This document shows, piece by piece, positions 13,101-23,660 of a stretch of 60,377 nt of DNA. The notes under the pieces are model-generated. The model had not been told where the DNA came from, did not search any database, and worked only from the letters and a program-made list of their open reading frames with translations. The position numbers and the translations under genes were made by a program. The DNA is from Tubiluchus corallicola (taxonomy: Eukaryota; Priapulida; Priapulimorpha; Priapulimorphida; Tubiluchidae): the NCBI GenBank assembly GCA_030141605.1, contig JAQGDQ010000352.1, forward strand, positions 188,001-248,377, given 5' to 3'. How positions within the stretch are numbered: the stretch's first letter is position 1; each line of letters starts with the position of its first letter.

Positions 13101-14573
13101 AGTCAACCAAATAAAACCTACATCTTTTTCTTAATGAACTCCGAAAATTAAGTACGTGCACATTAAAATTTTTGAAGTCATTATTTTGACCACAAGCAGC
13201 AATAACTGTCACATACGGTGACTTCGCGATCTTGGTTATCACACTTTGTTATCTGATTTGCACTATGCTTGCCTGTGGGCTTCATTAGATTTCTTGGACA
13301 CAAATAAAACTAGGACGAAGAGGTTAACAAACAACGCGCGAGTGTTAATTTCGAACAGGAAAATGTGTTTATATAGGTTATAACTGTATACCTGGTACAT
13401 GATATTGGGTTACATAAGGTTGACATCTGCTAAAGCAAGGGGCTGTAGAATCACACGCTCGACTATATGCAACGGCGTGACACTCGGTAAAATTTTCAAC
13501 CTGCACAGTATGATTGTAGCGCCCTTGTTGTGAGCTCACTAACTAGCACAGAAACAGATACAAACATACATTACTGTATATAGTGTATATATTGTATATA
13601 ATGCGAGTACTGCATATACTGCCTTTACTGTATATACTATATATATATATATATATATACCGTACATGCATTTTTACAGTTTAAACAGCTTCCCTTCTCG
13701 ATAATTCATTTCTAGGAAAAAGGAGCTCTTGCGTTTTCAATCACGAAATCCACCTCCTCAAGAAAAAACCCGTCATTTGGTCATCAAGGAAGAGCTGACA
13801 AAAAAATCGAGCGCATCAAGTTAAGAATTTCTGGAGGCGTTAAACATGGCTGCCATACTTTCATGTCACCATTTACCATTTGAAACGATCAAGATAAATT
13901 TCTGTGTCAAAGCTATATGTCGATTAAGATTAATATTCTATAATTATATTGATTTTATTATTCATTTTAGCTGACCAGATTTCTGTTTCGGCCATTTTTA
14001 ACAAAGTGGCGGAACCGATGTCGCAAATAAGGCAGAGTGAGAGACGGTTTTTTAATTATTTTTAGTTAGGACATTGTAAACTCAACTGCCGCGCACATGT
14101 GAAAAATCTCCCTTTCAAAAATATTAAGACATTATGTAGACTGCTTACAAATTATGAAGAATTTTTGAGATTTGCCTTTCAAATTTGCGCTTCTGCAATT
14201 ATGAAGATTTGTTCAGCTGCTTAAACATAACTTAAAGAATTCAAAATGTTTTTACAGCATCAGAAACTACAATACAGGAACACATACGTGCACAGAATTG
14301 TACCTGATCTGATTGTTCAAATGGGAGATGTGACTGTTGGTGACGGCAGTGGAGGTTAGTACTACAATATAATGTAAATTTCACGCGCGCGGGTTCGAAT
14401 CCGACTAATATAGTTTTTGTTCTTTCATTTTGTAACTGCTTTATCTAGTCACTTTTCGCGTGTTCTTTCTGTTTTAAATTGCTTCTACCTAGTAGTTTAC
14501 GCTGACGCTGTGAATTTACATACAAATTAATGTAAATTAAAATTAAGGTACTGTTCTATGATGATGATGATGG

Positions 14574-14606
<33 letters not shown>

Positions 14607-14622
14607 CGATGACAATGGTAAA

Positions 14623-14702
<80 letters not shown>

Positions 14703-17524
14703 CAACGACAACGACAACGACAACGATAACGATAGTGATAGTAATAATAATCAACTTTATTTATACGCTTGATAGCCATACCGGACGTAGTGAGAGTATT
14801 TTAATTTTTAGTAATGTGTAAAGACAAATACAGACGTGTGCGTACAACATGGCACTTTTTAACCTTTTTCAACAATTCGTGACCCAAATCATTTGCTTTT
14901 TTAAGAAACAGTCCGAAACAAGCTTTTTTCTGAAACTTGCGAAGCGCTATTCTACATTCCAAATATGGTACTAACTCACAGGTTTAGGAATTTTGAAACC
15001 AAATTTTGGATACGAAATGTGAAAAGTTACAACGCAGCCTGGATTTGAACCAGAGCCTTCTGCTTACAAAGCAGGCGCCATAACCGTATTGCGACAATCC
15101 AAAGTTCATCATTTATAGCTAGTCAGCTTTTTCTGCGTTTTAAATGTTAGTTCACGCTGGCGTGTTACTGTTTTTTTCTAAACATATTTATTTGAAATAA
15201 CTGCTTTTCCCAAACAGCAAACAAATGTTGATCAGGTTGCTACAAAATTTACAGGATACGATTTGACAGGAATAATAAGTCTATCACAATATACACATAA
15301 CTATTCCAGTTGTTAATTTAAATAACTAAAACGTTTAGATGAACCAATATATTGCTGTACCAAGCCAAATACGATGATGTTCTGCTCATAATATTAGTAA
15401 AGGACTACGTTAATGATCCTAATTAACTGAGAAGTTAGTGATTCTAATTAATTAGGATAATTTCAATTTTGATTTTCGTGAGTATGTCCGATCTGATATT
15501 AAAAATACTAAACTGGTTTGTATAAGAGATGGACTTTGGAGCAGCATGATCGCTAGGGATCGGTGGTCTAGCGTCATTCTTGTAAGCGGAAGGTCCCTTG
15601 TTCAATTCCAAGCCATGTTACAATGTTTTCACTTTTCCAATTTTGAAAATTTCGCTTCAAAATTCAAACAAATGTCGGTTCGTACAGTCGTTAGTAATAA
15701 TAATTTTGATATTAAGATTACAGAAACTAACTGTTCTGCAAAGAATGAGTATTTTAGGTCGAAGCATCTACGCCCCTCTCTTCGATGATGAAAATTTTAT
15801 TCTGAGTCATCGTAGCGCGGGCTGGGTGTCAATGGCTAACAATGGTCCTGATAGCAACCAGAGTCAGTTCTTTTTCACATTGGGCAAGGCTAGATGGCTG
15901 GATAACAAGAACGTAGTCTTTGGACGTATTGTACAAGGAATGGTAAGGAAAGTTGAAAATTCGCTTTTAAGTATGTTGCAGCATCATCGCAGTTTCTTAT
16001 TTTCGGTCACAGATGGTGCCACGTATCATGGCTTCATTTTGTATATAACACGTTCAAGTACACTATTTGGCATTTTCTGAATATACATACATACATACAT
16101 ACATACGTACATACATACATACATACATACATACATACATACATACATACATACATACATACATACATACTACATACATACTACATACATACATACATAC
16201 ATACATACATACATACATACATACATACATACATACATACATACATACATACATACATACATACATACATACACACATACACACATACACACATACACAC
16301 ATACACACATACACACATACACACATACACACATACACACATACACACATACACACATACACACATACACACATACACACATACATACATACATACATAC
16401 ATACATACATACATACATACATACATACATACATACATACATACATACATACATACAAAAGTGATGTCTCTTCACCTGACACACCAAGTAGCTGAATTTT
16501 CACAGCGTGTGCTTGACACTAAAGTTAAGCAACGCGAAGAAATGTGTGATTACTTAGAAAACGGTTCTGCAATTTCACACGTCATTTTGCTCGTGCCCTT
16601 AAAAAGGCAAGCGCCCGAGCTAGTTTTGACAACATCTTATTTGAAAGTTTTGAAAAGGTATAGTCCTGTGAGGATGGCTAAAGCTTTCAAATAAGATGTT
16701 ATCAAAACTGGCTCTGGCATTTGCCTTTTTGTTTAGCATCAAATTAGAATTACTGTTCTTTGTGGAGCTTGGTACTCTTCCTAGCGCTCGGCATTTTGTT
16801 TCTATTCCTGTTTCTGTTTGCATTTTGTTTATTATCAAGTTAAGAACCTCAAAAAGACATTCCATTGGAAGTAACAGCAATTTTTCTCCTGCCACTTACC
16901 TTTGCCCCACTTTTTTTTCTGAACTTCACGTACGTTTAAACTTTTAGTTCATTTCAGTGTTGAAATAAACTTTATATTAATTAACCTAGTAGCTGTACAT
17001 AGGAAGCACAGATCTGCTGACTGCTGATCACGTTTGAGGTAATACTTTAAACGACGTTTAGGCTGTAACATTTAATCACCTTGTTGATTCATTAACATAA
17101 TACTATAGGATATGCTGAAAAAATTGGGAAACATTGCACCTGACCCATACAACGGAGTTCCGCTGCAGCTAATCAAAGTTACAGATGCTGGCCTCTATAA
17201 GCTTGATAAACCATACGTGATGGATGTGAGTAGACGGTGTTTTAGTTTTTTCCTACATCTTGAATGTTGCTTCTTTTAACTTCCGCACTTCTGTCGTTTC
17301 TCTTTCTGATTTGTTCAGTCATTTAGTAACATGAGATTTTCCTTGTTCTTCTTCTTTTTCGTTTTTCATTGTTTACTTATTGTTATTATTATATTGCTTT
17401 TTCCTTTAACATTGCTTTAATGTCACCATCTTGGTACCATTGTTGTTAACTTGTTATTGACATTGTCGTCATCGCTTTTTTTCATTTTTCGGCTTCTCTT
17501 CACCTTCCACCCATGTTATTGTTG

Positions 17525-17556
<32 letters not shown>

Positions 17557-18551
17557 GGTGGTGATGATGTTTGTTGCGTTGGTGCTGTTGTAGGTGTTGT
17601 TGTTGTTCGTGGTGGTGGTGTTGATAGTGTTGTTGTTGGTATTGTTGTTGTTGTTGGTGGTGGTGGTGTTGTTGTTGTTGTTGTTGGTAGTGTTATTGCT
17701 GTTGTTGTCTTCGTCGTCATCGTTGTTGTTGTTGGTGGTGGTGGTGATGATGTTTGTTGCGTTGGTGCTGTTGTCGGTGTTGTTCGTGGTGGTGGTGTTG
17801 ATAGTGTTGTTGTTGGTATTGTTGTTGTTGTTGGTGGTGGTGGTGGTGGTGGTGGTGGTGTTGTTGTTGGTAGTGTTATTGCTGTTGTTGTCTTCGTCGT
17901 CATCGTTGTTGTTGTTTTCATTGATCTTAGTCTCGGTGCAGGTATCAGTATCGTTGCAATTGCAATTGCCGTTGCCATTGTCATTGTTGTCATCTTCGTT
18001 GTTGTTTTCGTCGTCGCTGTTGTTGCTGTTTTATGTATTGGTGCGGGTACAAGAATCAATGTCATCGTCACTGTCGTCGACATCTTCGTTATTATTGTCG
18101 ATGTTTAACTTTTCGGCACTGTGTTACTAATATTAATTTTGTATTGAAATTCTTGAAAGAATTTAACCTGTTAGAATCAAAAGTCAGATAATAGAAAGAG
18201 AAACGCTTTGAAATTTCGGTCCAAACCAGGACTCGAACGCAGAATCCTATGGTCTCTACATGCCCAAGGCAAGTATGAATTTTCAGACTAGACGGCTAGA
18301 AATCAGTAGGCCGTCCTGAGAAATGCCAAATAATGTTATAACAATAAACATGATTTTTTTTCTAGGAAAAATTCCTGGACTACGAAACAGACATTGGAGC
18401 AAAAGGAAAGTACGAGAAAACAGAAGAAGAATTGAAACAGGAAAGGAAAGAAAAGGCACAACTAGAAAGAGCTGAAAAAATTCAGAAGGCACTGGAAAAA
18501 CAAGAAAAGGAGAAAGAACGACAGGCGAAACAATCAAAAATTAAAAAATAA
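10184..18551 (+). CDS. Cyclophilin-type peptidyl-prolyl isomerase, secretory pathway, five exons
   Basis: The exons are 10184-10423, 14258-14354, 15758-15942, 17109-17225 and 18366-18551 (stop). All junctions are GT/AG and the phases agree, giving 274 residues. Residues 1-20 form a signal peptide (cleavage likely after AAFA), so the product enters the ER, like cyclophilin B. The cyclophilin fold spans about 25-205. Catalytic Arg93 (VHRIV), Gln101, the SQFFF block at 148-152 and Trp159 (RWLD) are present. Positions equivalent to CypA Phe60, Met61 and His126 are Leu98, Ile99 and Asn164. The last 60 residues are a Lys/Glu-rich helix, not found in short cyclophilins. The family catalyses proline cis-trans isomerisation during folding. 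The start is the first ATG of the signal-peptide frame; an ATG in another frame at 10162 gives no such peptide. No KDEL is present; the tail ends KIKK. Confidence 0.9.
11951..12985 (-). CDS. Class A GPCR, peptide-receptor-like, single exon
   Basis: This intact 344-residue frame has seven hydrophobic segments. Class A landmarks are Asn42 in GIIGNT (TM1), Asp71 in AVTDF (TM2), ERF at 126-128 in place of DRY, CMFP at 269-272 in TM6 and NFYAY at 308-312 in place of NPxxY. A basic tail follows (SSDFRRRL). The layout resembles invertebrate FMRFamide/myosuppressin-like peptide receptors; the ligand cannot be told from sequence. The extracellular N-terminus is short, with Cys9, Cys16 and Cys19. Cys184 is in the second extracellular loop, but the usual Cys at the top of TM3 is Ala102. 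The gene is uninterrupted and lies wholly inside intron 1 of the cyclophilin gene on the other strand. An ATTAAA signal lies at 11873-11878 (minus), 73 bp past the stop. Confidence 0.92.
   Translation of the reverse strand: MSENFFNQCETQREQCEQCETIDFLTYAVVLPIICSIGIIGNTINLVVLWNNHPLFGAAAFVYFRALAVTDFLTMVLSFPFCAIKVPSSTMTQRPAGSFYAANLDLYLINSTVAISNIFILALTVERFVCVWYSSAVVMTWRTHQVTRKFVIAITVMCLIVQLPYVFNKEQNKVVDESGKPVYCVTYSDVFDEVWYRYIWVTFSNILARFMPMVVVIILNPMIIRKYRDNYKRRQQMVTPLTREEKEKSRDDRRILALLSAISFVFVVCMFPAAVRSIMYNESNNTEFGFRVFVSITNCLEISNYALNFYAYSIASSDFRRRLVSICRARRINPSTQDPLTTEC
14557..14743 (+). repeat. Compound microsatellite GATGAT / AACGAC / AACGAA
   Basis: A run of ATG triplets passes into CAACGA and AACGAA hexamer units and back. 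It lies in intron 2 of the cyclophilin gene. It makes long false open frames (poly-Met, Thr-Lys, Arg-Cys) in several frames. Confidence 0.95.
15031..15100 (-). other. tRNA-like sequence (tRNA-Thr-derived pseudogene or SINE head)
   Basis: The minus strand reads an A-box-like start, an anticodon arm with loop TTTGTAA (anticodon TGT) and a B box GGTTCAAATCC within a 5-bp T arm. The 7-nt acceptor stem does not pair, so a functional tRNA is unlikely. A weaker relative lies at 15551-15612 (+). Confidence 0.5.
15551..15612 (+). other. Second tRNA-like sequence (degenerate)
   Basis: It has GGTGGTCTAGCG as an A-box-like block, an anticodon-arm-like part with CTTGTAAG, and TTGTTCAATTCC as a B-box-like block. 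The arms are too damaged for a tRNA. The sequence after the B box resembles that after 15031-15100, suggesting a shared tRNA-derived SINE family. It lies in cyclophilin intron 2. Confidence 0.35.
16080..16457 (+). repeat. (ATAC)n microsatellite with ACAC-ATAC core
   Basis: About 375 bp of nearly pure ATAC tetramers. The middle (about 16270-16380) alternates ACACATAC octamers. It lies in cyclophilin intron 3. Every long frame across it is artefactual. Confidence 0.97.
16601..16730. repeat. Close inverted repeat (hairpin), ~48-bp arms
   Basis: The left arm 16601-16649 and right arm 16683-16730 are reverse complements with about 88% identity. The core is AACATCTTATTTGAAAG against CTTTCAAATAAGATGTT. 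The spacer is only about 33 bp. It lies in cyclophilin intron 3, so the pre-mRNA could fold it. Part of the right flank (16830-16880) also resembles 24180-24240. Confidence 0.8.
17517..18110 (+). repeat. Imperfect TTG/GTG trinucleotide minisatellite, partly duplicated
   Basis: GTT, GGT and GTC triplet runs fill cyclophilin intron 4. A unit of about 200 bp, starting near 17541 with GGTGGTGG, recurs near 17731 with the same TGATGATGTTTGTTGCGTTG landmark, so a local tandem duplication sits inside the array. The long Thr/Pro and Leu/Val open frames here are not genes. Confidence 0.9.
18211..18285 (-). other. tRNA-like sequence (degenerate)
   Basis: The minus strand has CTAGCCGTCTAGTCTG, then an anticodon-like arm, then GCGTTCGAGTCCTGG, which matches a Pol III B box. 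The acceptor stem is not formed. It lies in cyclophilin intron 4 just before the last exon. Confidence 0.35.
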
Positions 18552-18688
18552 TGTAATCCATTAATAGCTTCGTTGGTTGTATTTTTGTAGTAAATCACAT
18601 TAACTAGACGTTATGGAGTTAAATAGCATCGTCTGTCGTTGGGTATTTCATTAAAAACCTGCAAGTCCTGAATTGATAACTTAGTTGA

Positions 18689-18694
18689 AATAAA
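18689..18694 (+). promoter_or_regulatory. Polyadenylation signal AATAAA of the cyclophilin gene
   Basis: A canonical AATAAA lies 138 bp after the cyclophilin stop codon and is the first one downstream. This supports 18551 as the real gene end. Confidence 0.6.
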
Positions 18695-18764
18695 GATTGC
18701 GCGAATAAAAAATGTGACATTTTACTGTAGAATGACGTTTAGGTTTTCCTTTTCTGAAGAGTTT

Positions 18765-19190
18765 ATTTTATTTATACATTTATTTATTTATTTTATTCAC
18801 ATCCAATACCAATAGTAAAATATAATAAAAACATTACATATAAACCGTGTCCGCAAAAGCATACAAATACAATATTTGCAAGAGTGTGGTAAAGACACAT
18901 TACAATGATGAACTATTTACACACGTGTATTATGTACAAGAAAATTATGCAAGTTAGCTTTATTTAAGCGGCTTCTAAACAATTTAATATTTTGTGCAGT
19001 TAAGGGTGCATCGTCAACATATGCAGGCAAAGAGTCCAAATCAGTACAACTCGATTTGAGAAAAAGTGAACAAATGATACTTTAGCAATTTGAAGCACGA
19101 AAAGCTTCAGACTGCTTTTGCAAAGTAAGTTTGCAGTCAAGACACAGGGCACATCGTACAGCAAATTAAATTCGAAAGTATAAATTTAAA
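18765..19190 (-). mobile_element. LINE 3' end (ORF2 C-terminus)
   Basis: On the minus strand, about 18940-19040 reads a C-terminal LINE peptide ending 'FRSRLNKANLHNFLVHNTRV' and a stop. A short 3' UTR and a TTTA microsatellite tail at 18760-18790 follow. The rest of the RT is absent, so it is 5' truncated. It lies just beyond the cyclophilin polyadenylation signal. Confidence 0.6.
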
Positions 19191-19939
19191 ATGCACAATG
19201 GCGATACACTATTTTTAGAAATTTGTTTTTTTTTGTCTTTTTCAGTTTCAGTCTTTTTCTGTTGTAGATCTCTTCTACGTTGTCTCGCCTGTCTTCGTCA
19301 CTTTCTATTTATTGGTTTCCCTTTTTTCATTCTCGATTACTCTTCCTTGCCGCTCCGTCTACCTCAGTTCGTCTACTGTTTTTCTGTTGTTTTTAGCATC
19401 ATCTTCTTCCTTCTTTTTACTTATCTCCTGATGGATATTGCTTTGTTATCTAGTTTATTTGATATTGGTTTAAGTGCCGTCTAGAAATTCACAAAATCGA
19501 AAGTAAACTGTTTAGGGGAAACAATAAAACTTGTGTGACAGCGTATCTAAGAAAATGTTAAATTGTTGTTAGGATGTTTTGCTAAGCAGTCCCGCTGTCA
19601 CGAGTTATACCTTGATTGACCAAAATATAGTAAAAATTAGCACACGAGTCCGTGTAAGACAGTGTGAACAATGCTCTAGGTTTTTGCCTTAATTCTCTGG
19701 GAGTACAATTACCCAAACAACAGGATTCTTAATAATAATAATAAAGAGGACATTGAATTATTTTCGATTCTCACAGAAAAAGTAACTGTACCAGCGTATA
19801 AAGTTCTTGTGTAAACAAACACGTAGAAAAGCAATAATGGTTAACGTGACAATATAGAAATGGTTCACATAGTCAATTCGAATGTTTCAAAAATCAACTG
19901 GATAAATCTAACGTATAAAATTTAACATTTTTCTCAACT

Positions 19940-20545
19940 TTACGATGGCTGGGCCCAGCATAACTGTCCAGGGAGATGGATACCGTCAGCAATGCTCCTA
20001 CCACGTATTCGCCCACATGTCGTACCACGTATCCAATATGGCTTCCAGGACACGTCTGCCAAAACCATCAGCTCCTATGTCTCCAACAAATGATAATTGA
20101 CTCCTCTAGACGGTACTGCACTGGATAATGACATTAAGCAACCAAACTGGAACTCAGTCTCCAATAAGAGAAAGAGTTTAATGACAAGCATTCAGTACGG
20201 GAAACAACAGAGATGTTCTATACTGTATGGCCTCCACTGGCATTACCATCAAGAAACACAATCGGAGATTTCGTGAATAACCAAGTTTCTTTCCAAAGCC
20301 TCTCTAACCAATAACCAAATAGCCAATTATGTTGTGGCTTTCACCTTCGAGGCATAAACACATGTTCAAAACGGGCAACAGGCTATCAACAAAATTTGCT
20401 CTTTTTACCTTGAGCTACAAAACCAGATTGATCACAAAACTAGGCCAATACCTGGCCAGGCAGGTAAATTTGGCCATGTGACCCAGGCTCTGGTCACTCA
20501 AACCTGTAAAGTGCTTCCATCTAATGTTACAAAAAAAATCAATGG
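19940..20545 (+). pseudogene. Coding-like relic of unknown origin
   Basis: This stretch has a higher GC content than its surroundings. It reads long stop-poor pieces in shifting frames on the plus strand, the clearest at about 20375-20520. I cannot name a protein family and no splice sites bound it. It may be a decayed transposon, a host pseudogene or an integrated foreign gene. The call rests on coding texture alone. Confidence 0.3.
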
Positions 20546-20730
20546 CAACAAAAATCACAAGTCTAATAAAAAATATTAACAATAATGGCAATCAATGTTA
20601 TACCAAAGCAATAAACTTTGGATTGTCATAAAAAAACATTAATAGAAAATAAGTCAATCAATCGTTATTAGCGCATCACCATGGACGGCTTAGGTCGTCA
20701 CAACTTGTAACAGATCACAATACTCAATTT

Positions 20731-21238
20731 CAGGGCCTATTTCAGCTTAAGCGAGGCCCGGGGAAGTGGGGCGTGTGAGGCCCCCTCAGGGGGGGGGGGG
20801 GCGAAGCGCCGGGTGGCGGGCGCCACCATGGTTGGCGCCCAAAAATTTTTTGAACTGCTAGAACGCCGGAGCAGCATTTTCGAAGAGAAAATATGGAGTT
20901 ATACAGTTGTTAAAGGAAAGAACAATTGAAAGAAAAACTGCTTTATTCTCAAGACCAGTCCTTAATACTTGTCAAATAGTCAAATTAAAAACAACATCTT
21001 TGCAATATGTAATGCCGTACTCTCACTTCCGTACAAGCCTGTGTTAGAAATTCCGAAATTGAAAACAGCTGAACATCGGCACCGAGCCGCACAAGGCAAA
21101 CGGCGCGCGCGCGGCAAGAGAGAGGAGGCAGTATGTTCGCAAAAAACAAAAAAAATGTTACCTCGGCGCGAGGCCCCCCTGGAGGCTGAGACCCCGGGGA
21201 AGTATCCCCACTTACCCCCCCCCCTGAAATAGGGCCTG
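20731..21238. mobile_element. Non-autonomous hAT-like element, GC-rich, with 8-bp target duplication
   Basis: The termini are CAGGGCCTATTTCAG on the left and the complement of CAGGCCCTATTTCAG on the right (14 of 15 match). The flanks are CTCAATTT at 20723-20730 and CTTAATTT at 21239-21246, a 7/8 match of the 8-bp size expected for hAT. Inside are two GC-rich, G/C-homopolymer zones (20750-20850 and 21090-21230) far from the local AT-rich base composition. The only notable frame, at 20969-21232, has no family. No transposase is present. Confidence 0.8.
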
Positions 21239-21246
21239 CTTAATTT

Positions 21247-22745
21247 AACGTAAGTTTTTACTTTTAAAAACCTGCTGGTCCTTTGACTTCGTATAGTTCA
21301 CTCATTCAATTCGTCTGTCAAAATGTTCCTACAGTCAGAAAGCCACAAAGGGATTTATTATGTATTTCTTATATAATTCACATTGTCGCCAGCAACAGAC
21401 TTCTGCTAAAACAGAATTGTAACACCAGACCTGTTTATCCTTGAAAACTGAGCTGATACGTTTCAGCTGCTCCTAAAATTCAAGGTCACAGAGAAGTAAA
21501 AGTCACGTAGTTTACATTCTTTACAACATACGTGTGTGTCAAAAACAAGTAAAAAGTAAAGTATAAGCAAATGATCTTATGTTACATAAGCACTAGTATT
21601 ATCAGGATGTTAAAAGTCAAATCAGAGTACTGTTATCAGAGTACTGTATTTTATGAAGTTTCAGTTTTACAAAAAAAAGAAAAGAAAATACTCTAACTAA
21701 AATTTTCAGATTAACTTTTTCTTGCTGGTTTATATAAAACGAAATGTGAAGGTGTCATTTCCCAAGAAAGTCTGGAACTCAATTTTGGATGTTTTACTCG
21801 TTAGATGACGCCACCATATATAATATGAAACGACGTTGTATCCTGGGAAACCGTTTCTACGCACAGTTGTTTAGTCAGCGATTTTCCGAAATTTGTGTCA
21901 AGTTTTAAGCTACGATTAATTTTTTAATTAAGGAAAAAATTTTACGTTAAATTTGACTTTTAATATTTAAGAAAGCTGAGCGGTCACTTGAGAAGAAGTT
22001 CGAAGAGCCTATAAGTGATTACCTTAGTGGACATATCGAAATACTTATAACAAGGTTTAGCAGGACGATTATCCTAATCACATTAACAGTTACTTTCCAA
22101 TGTCGCGAGGTCAAATATCGAAGTCAATATGCTGTAACAATTGTCCCAAGAGATATGAGGTGGATGCGCAATAGAGCTTAGTCTATTGTTAAATGTGAGG
22201 TTTTATTCTGCAAATTGCTAGATTTAGTAGTTCGGAATACTGGAAACTAAATACTCGAAAACTGGTGCAAATTAGCATAGGCCTATATGCACTTTAAAAT
22301 TGATACCATGATTACAAACAGCGTATACATAAAAAAAATTTATGGCAAATATCCAAAATGATACTTGTATTACAGCAAATAATAAATACATCACAATAAA
22401 AAATCGCAGCAATACTAATAACTCATTAAATGTCTTCTGCAACTTAATCACAATTGAATGAAGTGTGCCTAATTGTAGGCCCATTCAGTTTCCCAGCTAA
22501 TCCTAGAGCTGTTGATAACTACCTACTACAGACGTACCTACTGAGCTGCAGTACTATTCTAAATTGCCTTTCAGTTTACTGGTTAATTAAAATTATTATT
22601 ATTATTATTATATACAATCTATCCTCCATCGCACTGCATTTGTTATGTATTAGAACGTCATTTGTTATCACTAAAAACTTGGACCTCTTCAACAAAATTA
22701 GGCTTAAGCAGATATTAATGGTTCACCGAAGTGTTGCCTAACTTT
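21247..22745. other. Intergenic, no gene recognised
   Basis: AT-rich sequence with short frames only; an ATT microsatellite lies at about 22591-22611. No family or RNA gene was seen. Confidence 0.4.
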
Positions 22746-22752
22746 CTCTTAA

Positions 22753-23322
22753 AGGAAAACTGGACCCCATTTTAAACTGTGTCTCAAAACGATCTACCCT
22801 ATAAAATATTGAAAGAAGACACTATTTTTTTTTAAAAATGACTTATACGTATTAACAGAGATACGTAATTCGCGTTCACGCGTTTAGTTCTTCGCTGTTA
22901 CATGCATTTTACCATTCGCTAGTTAGACGAGCACCAGCGCCCGCATCTCGGAAACGCATTGCACAAAAACAGGTGCAGTACATCTCCATTCAGAGGTGTT
23001 CAGTTGTGACGTAATGCACACGTTTTGGAGCTCATGCTTGTAAACTTGAAATTTTCCGAGTTTTGTATATAACACTAAATGCTGTACAATAGTACTGTAC
23101 TTCAATTTTCAATAGAATGCAACACGCTCCTGGAATGTTTGTGCTGTTGAAAATTATGTTTATTTGTAACGTCATCACCAATTGGGCTTGCCCGCCTATA
23201 ATTAAGTTTTTGATCTATTATTCAATTATCAGAAACACTTTAATATTATTATACGTATTACAACGCATACTTTTATCGTAGTTCAAGATGATATAAAATA
23301 TGAAAAATCATCCTGTTTTCCA
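22753..23322 (+). mobile_element. TTAA-flanked MITE, copy 3 (full length, 570 bp)
   Basis: TTAA lies at 22749-22752 and 23323-23326. The left end is AGGAAAACTGGACCCC; the right end reads ATGAAAAATCATCCTGTTTTCCA. The body aligns with the other copies, including the shared 'GCACAAAAACAGGTGCAGTA' region. No coding capacity. Confidence 0.85.
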
Positions 23323-23614
23323 TTAAAAGTAAGGTTAGCAAGAACTAGAGCCGTGTGTCTAAAGTCACATTTTATGATATGAGCCTCCATGAAGCTGATT
23401 TGGAGCGGAGGGGTCTCTCATCTTCGAAGTAAACTGGAGCCAAACAGGCGCTGATGTTACCCATAATTAAATTCTGAAAAAGTTATTTTTCTTGGCAGTA
23501 TTTTGCTTTCTCAACATAGTCACAAAACGGCAAGACCCGAGCAAGAATTGAAAAGAATCTTTATTGAAAACTGTAGAATTCTGATTGTTGCCCCAACCTT
23601 CCTCAAACAACCAA

Positions 23615-23660
23615 GTTTAGTTTGGTTTGGTTTGGTTTGGTTTAGTTTAGTTTAGCTTAA
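23615..23660 (+). repeat. GGTTT / AGTTT pentamer microsatellite
   Basis: Tandem TTTGG and TTTAG pentamers, about 9 units, lie between the MITE and the orphan gene. Confidence 0.85.

Noticed and set aside
15031-15100. Functional threonine tRNA
   Set aside because: The acceptor stem does not pair, so I call it tRNA-like only.
16063-16503. Long Cys/Val/Tyr and His/Thr/Tyr frames
   Set aside because: They are translations of the ATAC microsatellite in several frames at once.
17469-18130. Thr/Pro-rich and Leu/Val-rich frames of 178-204 codons
   Set aside because: They are artefacts of TTG/GTG triplets in a cyclophilin intron, with no codon structure beyond the repeat.
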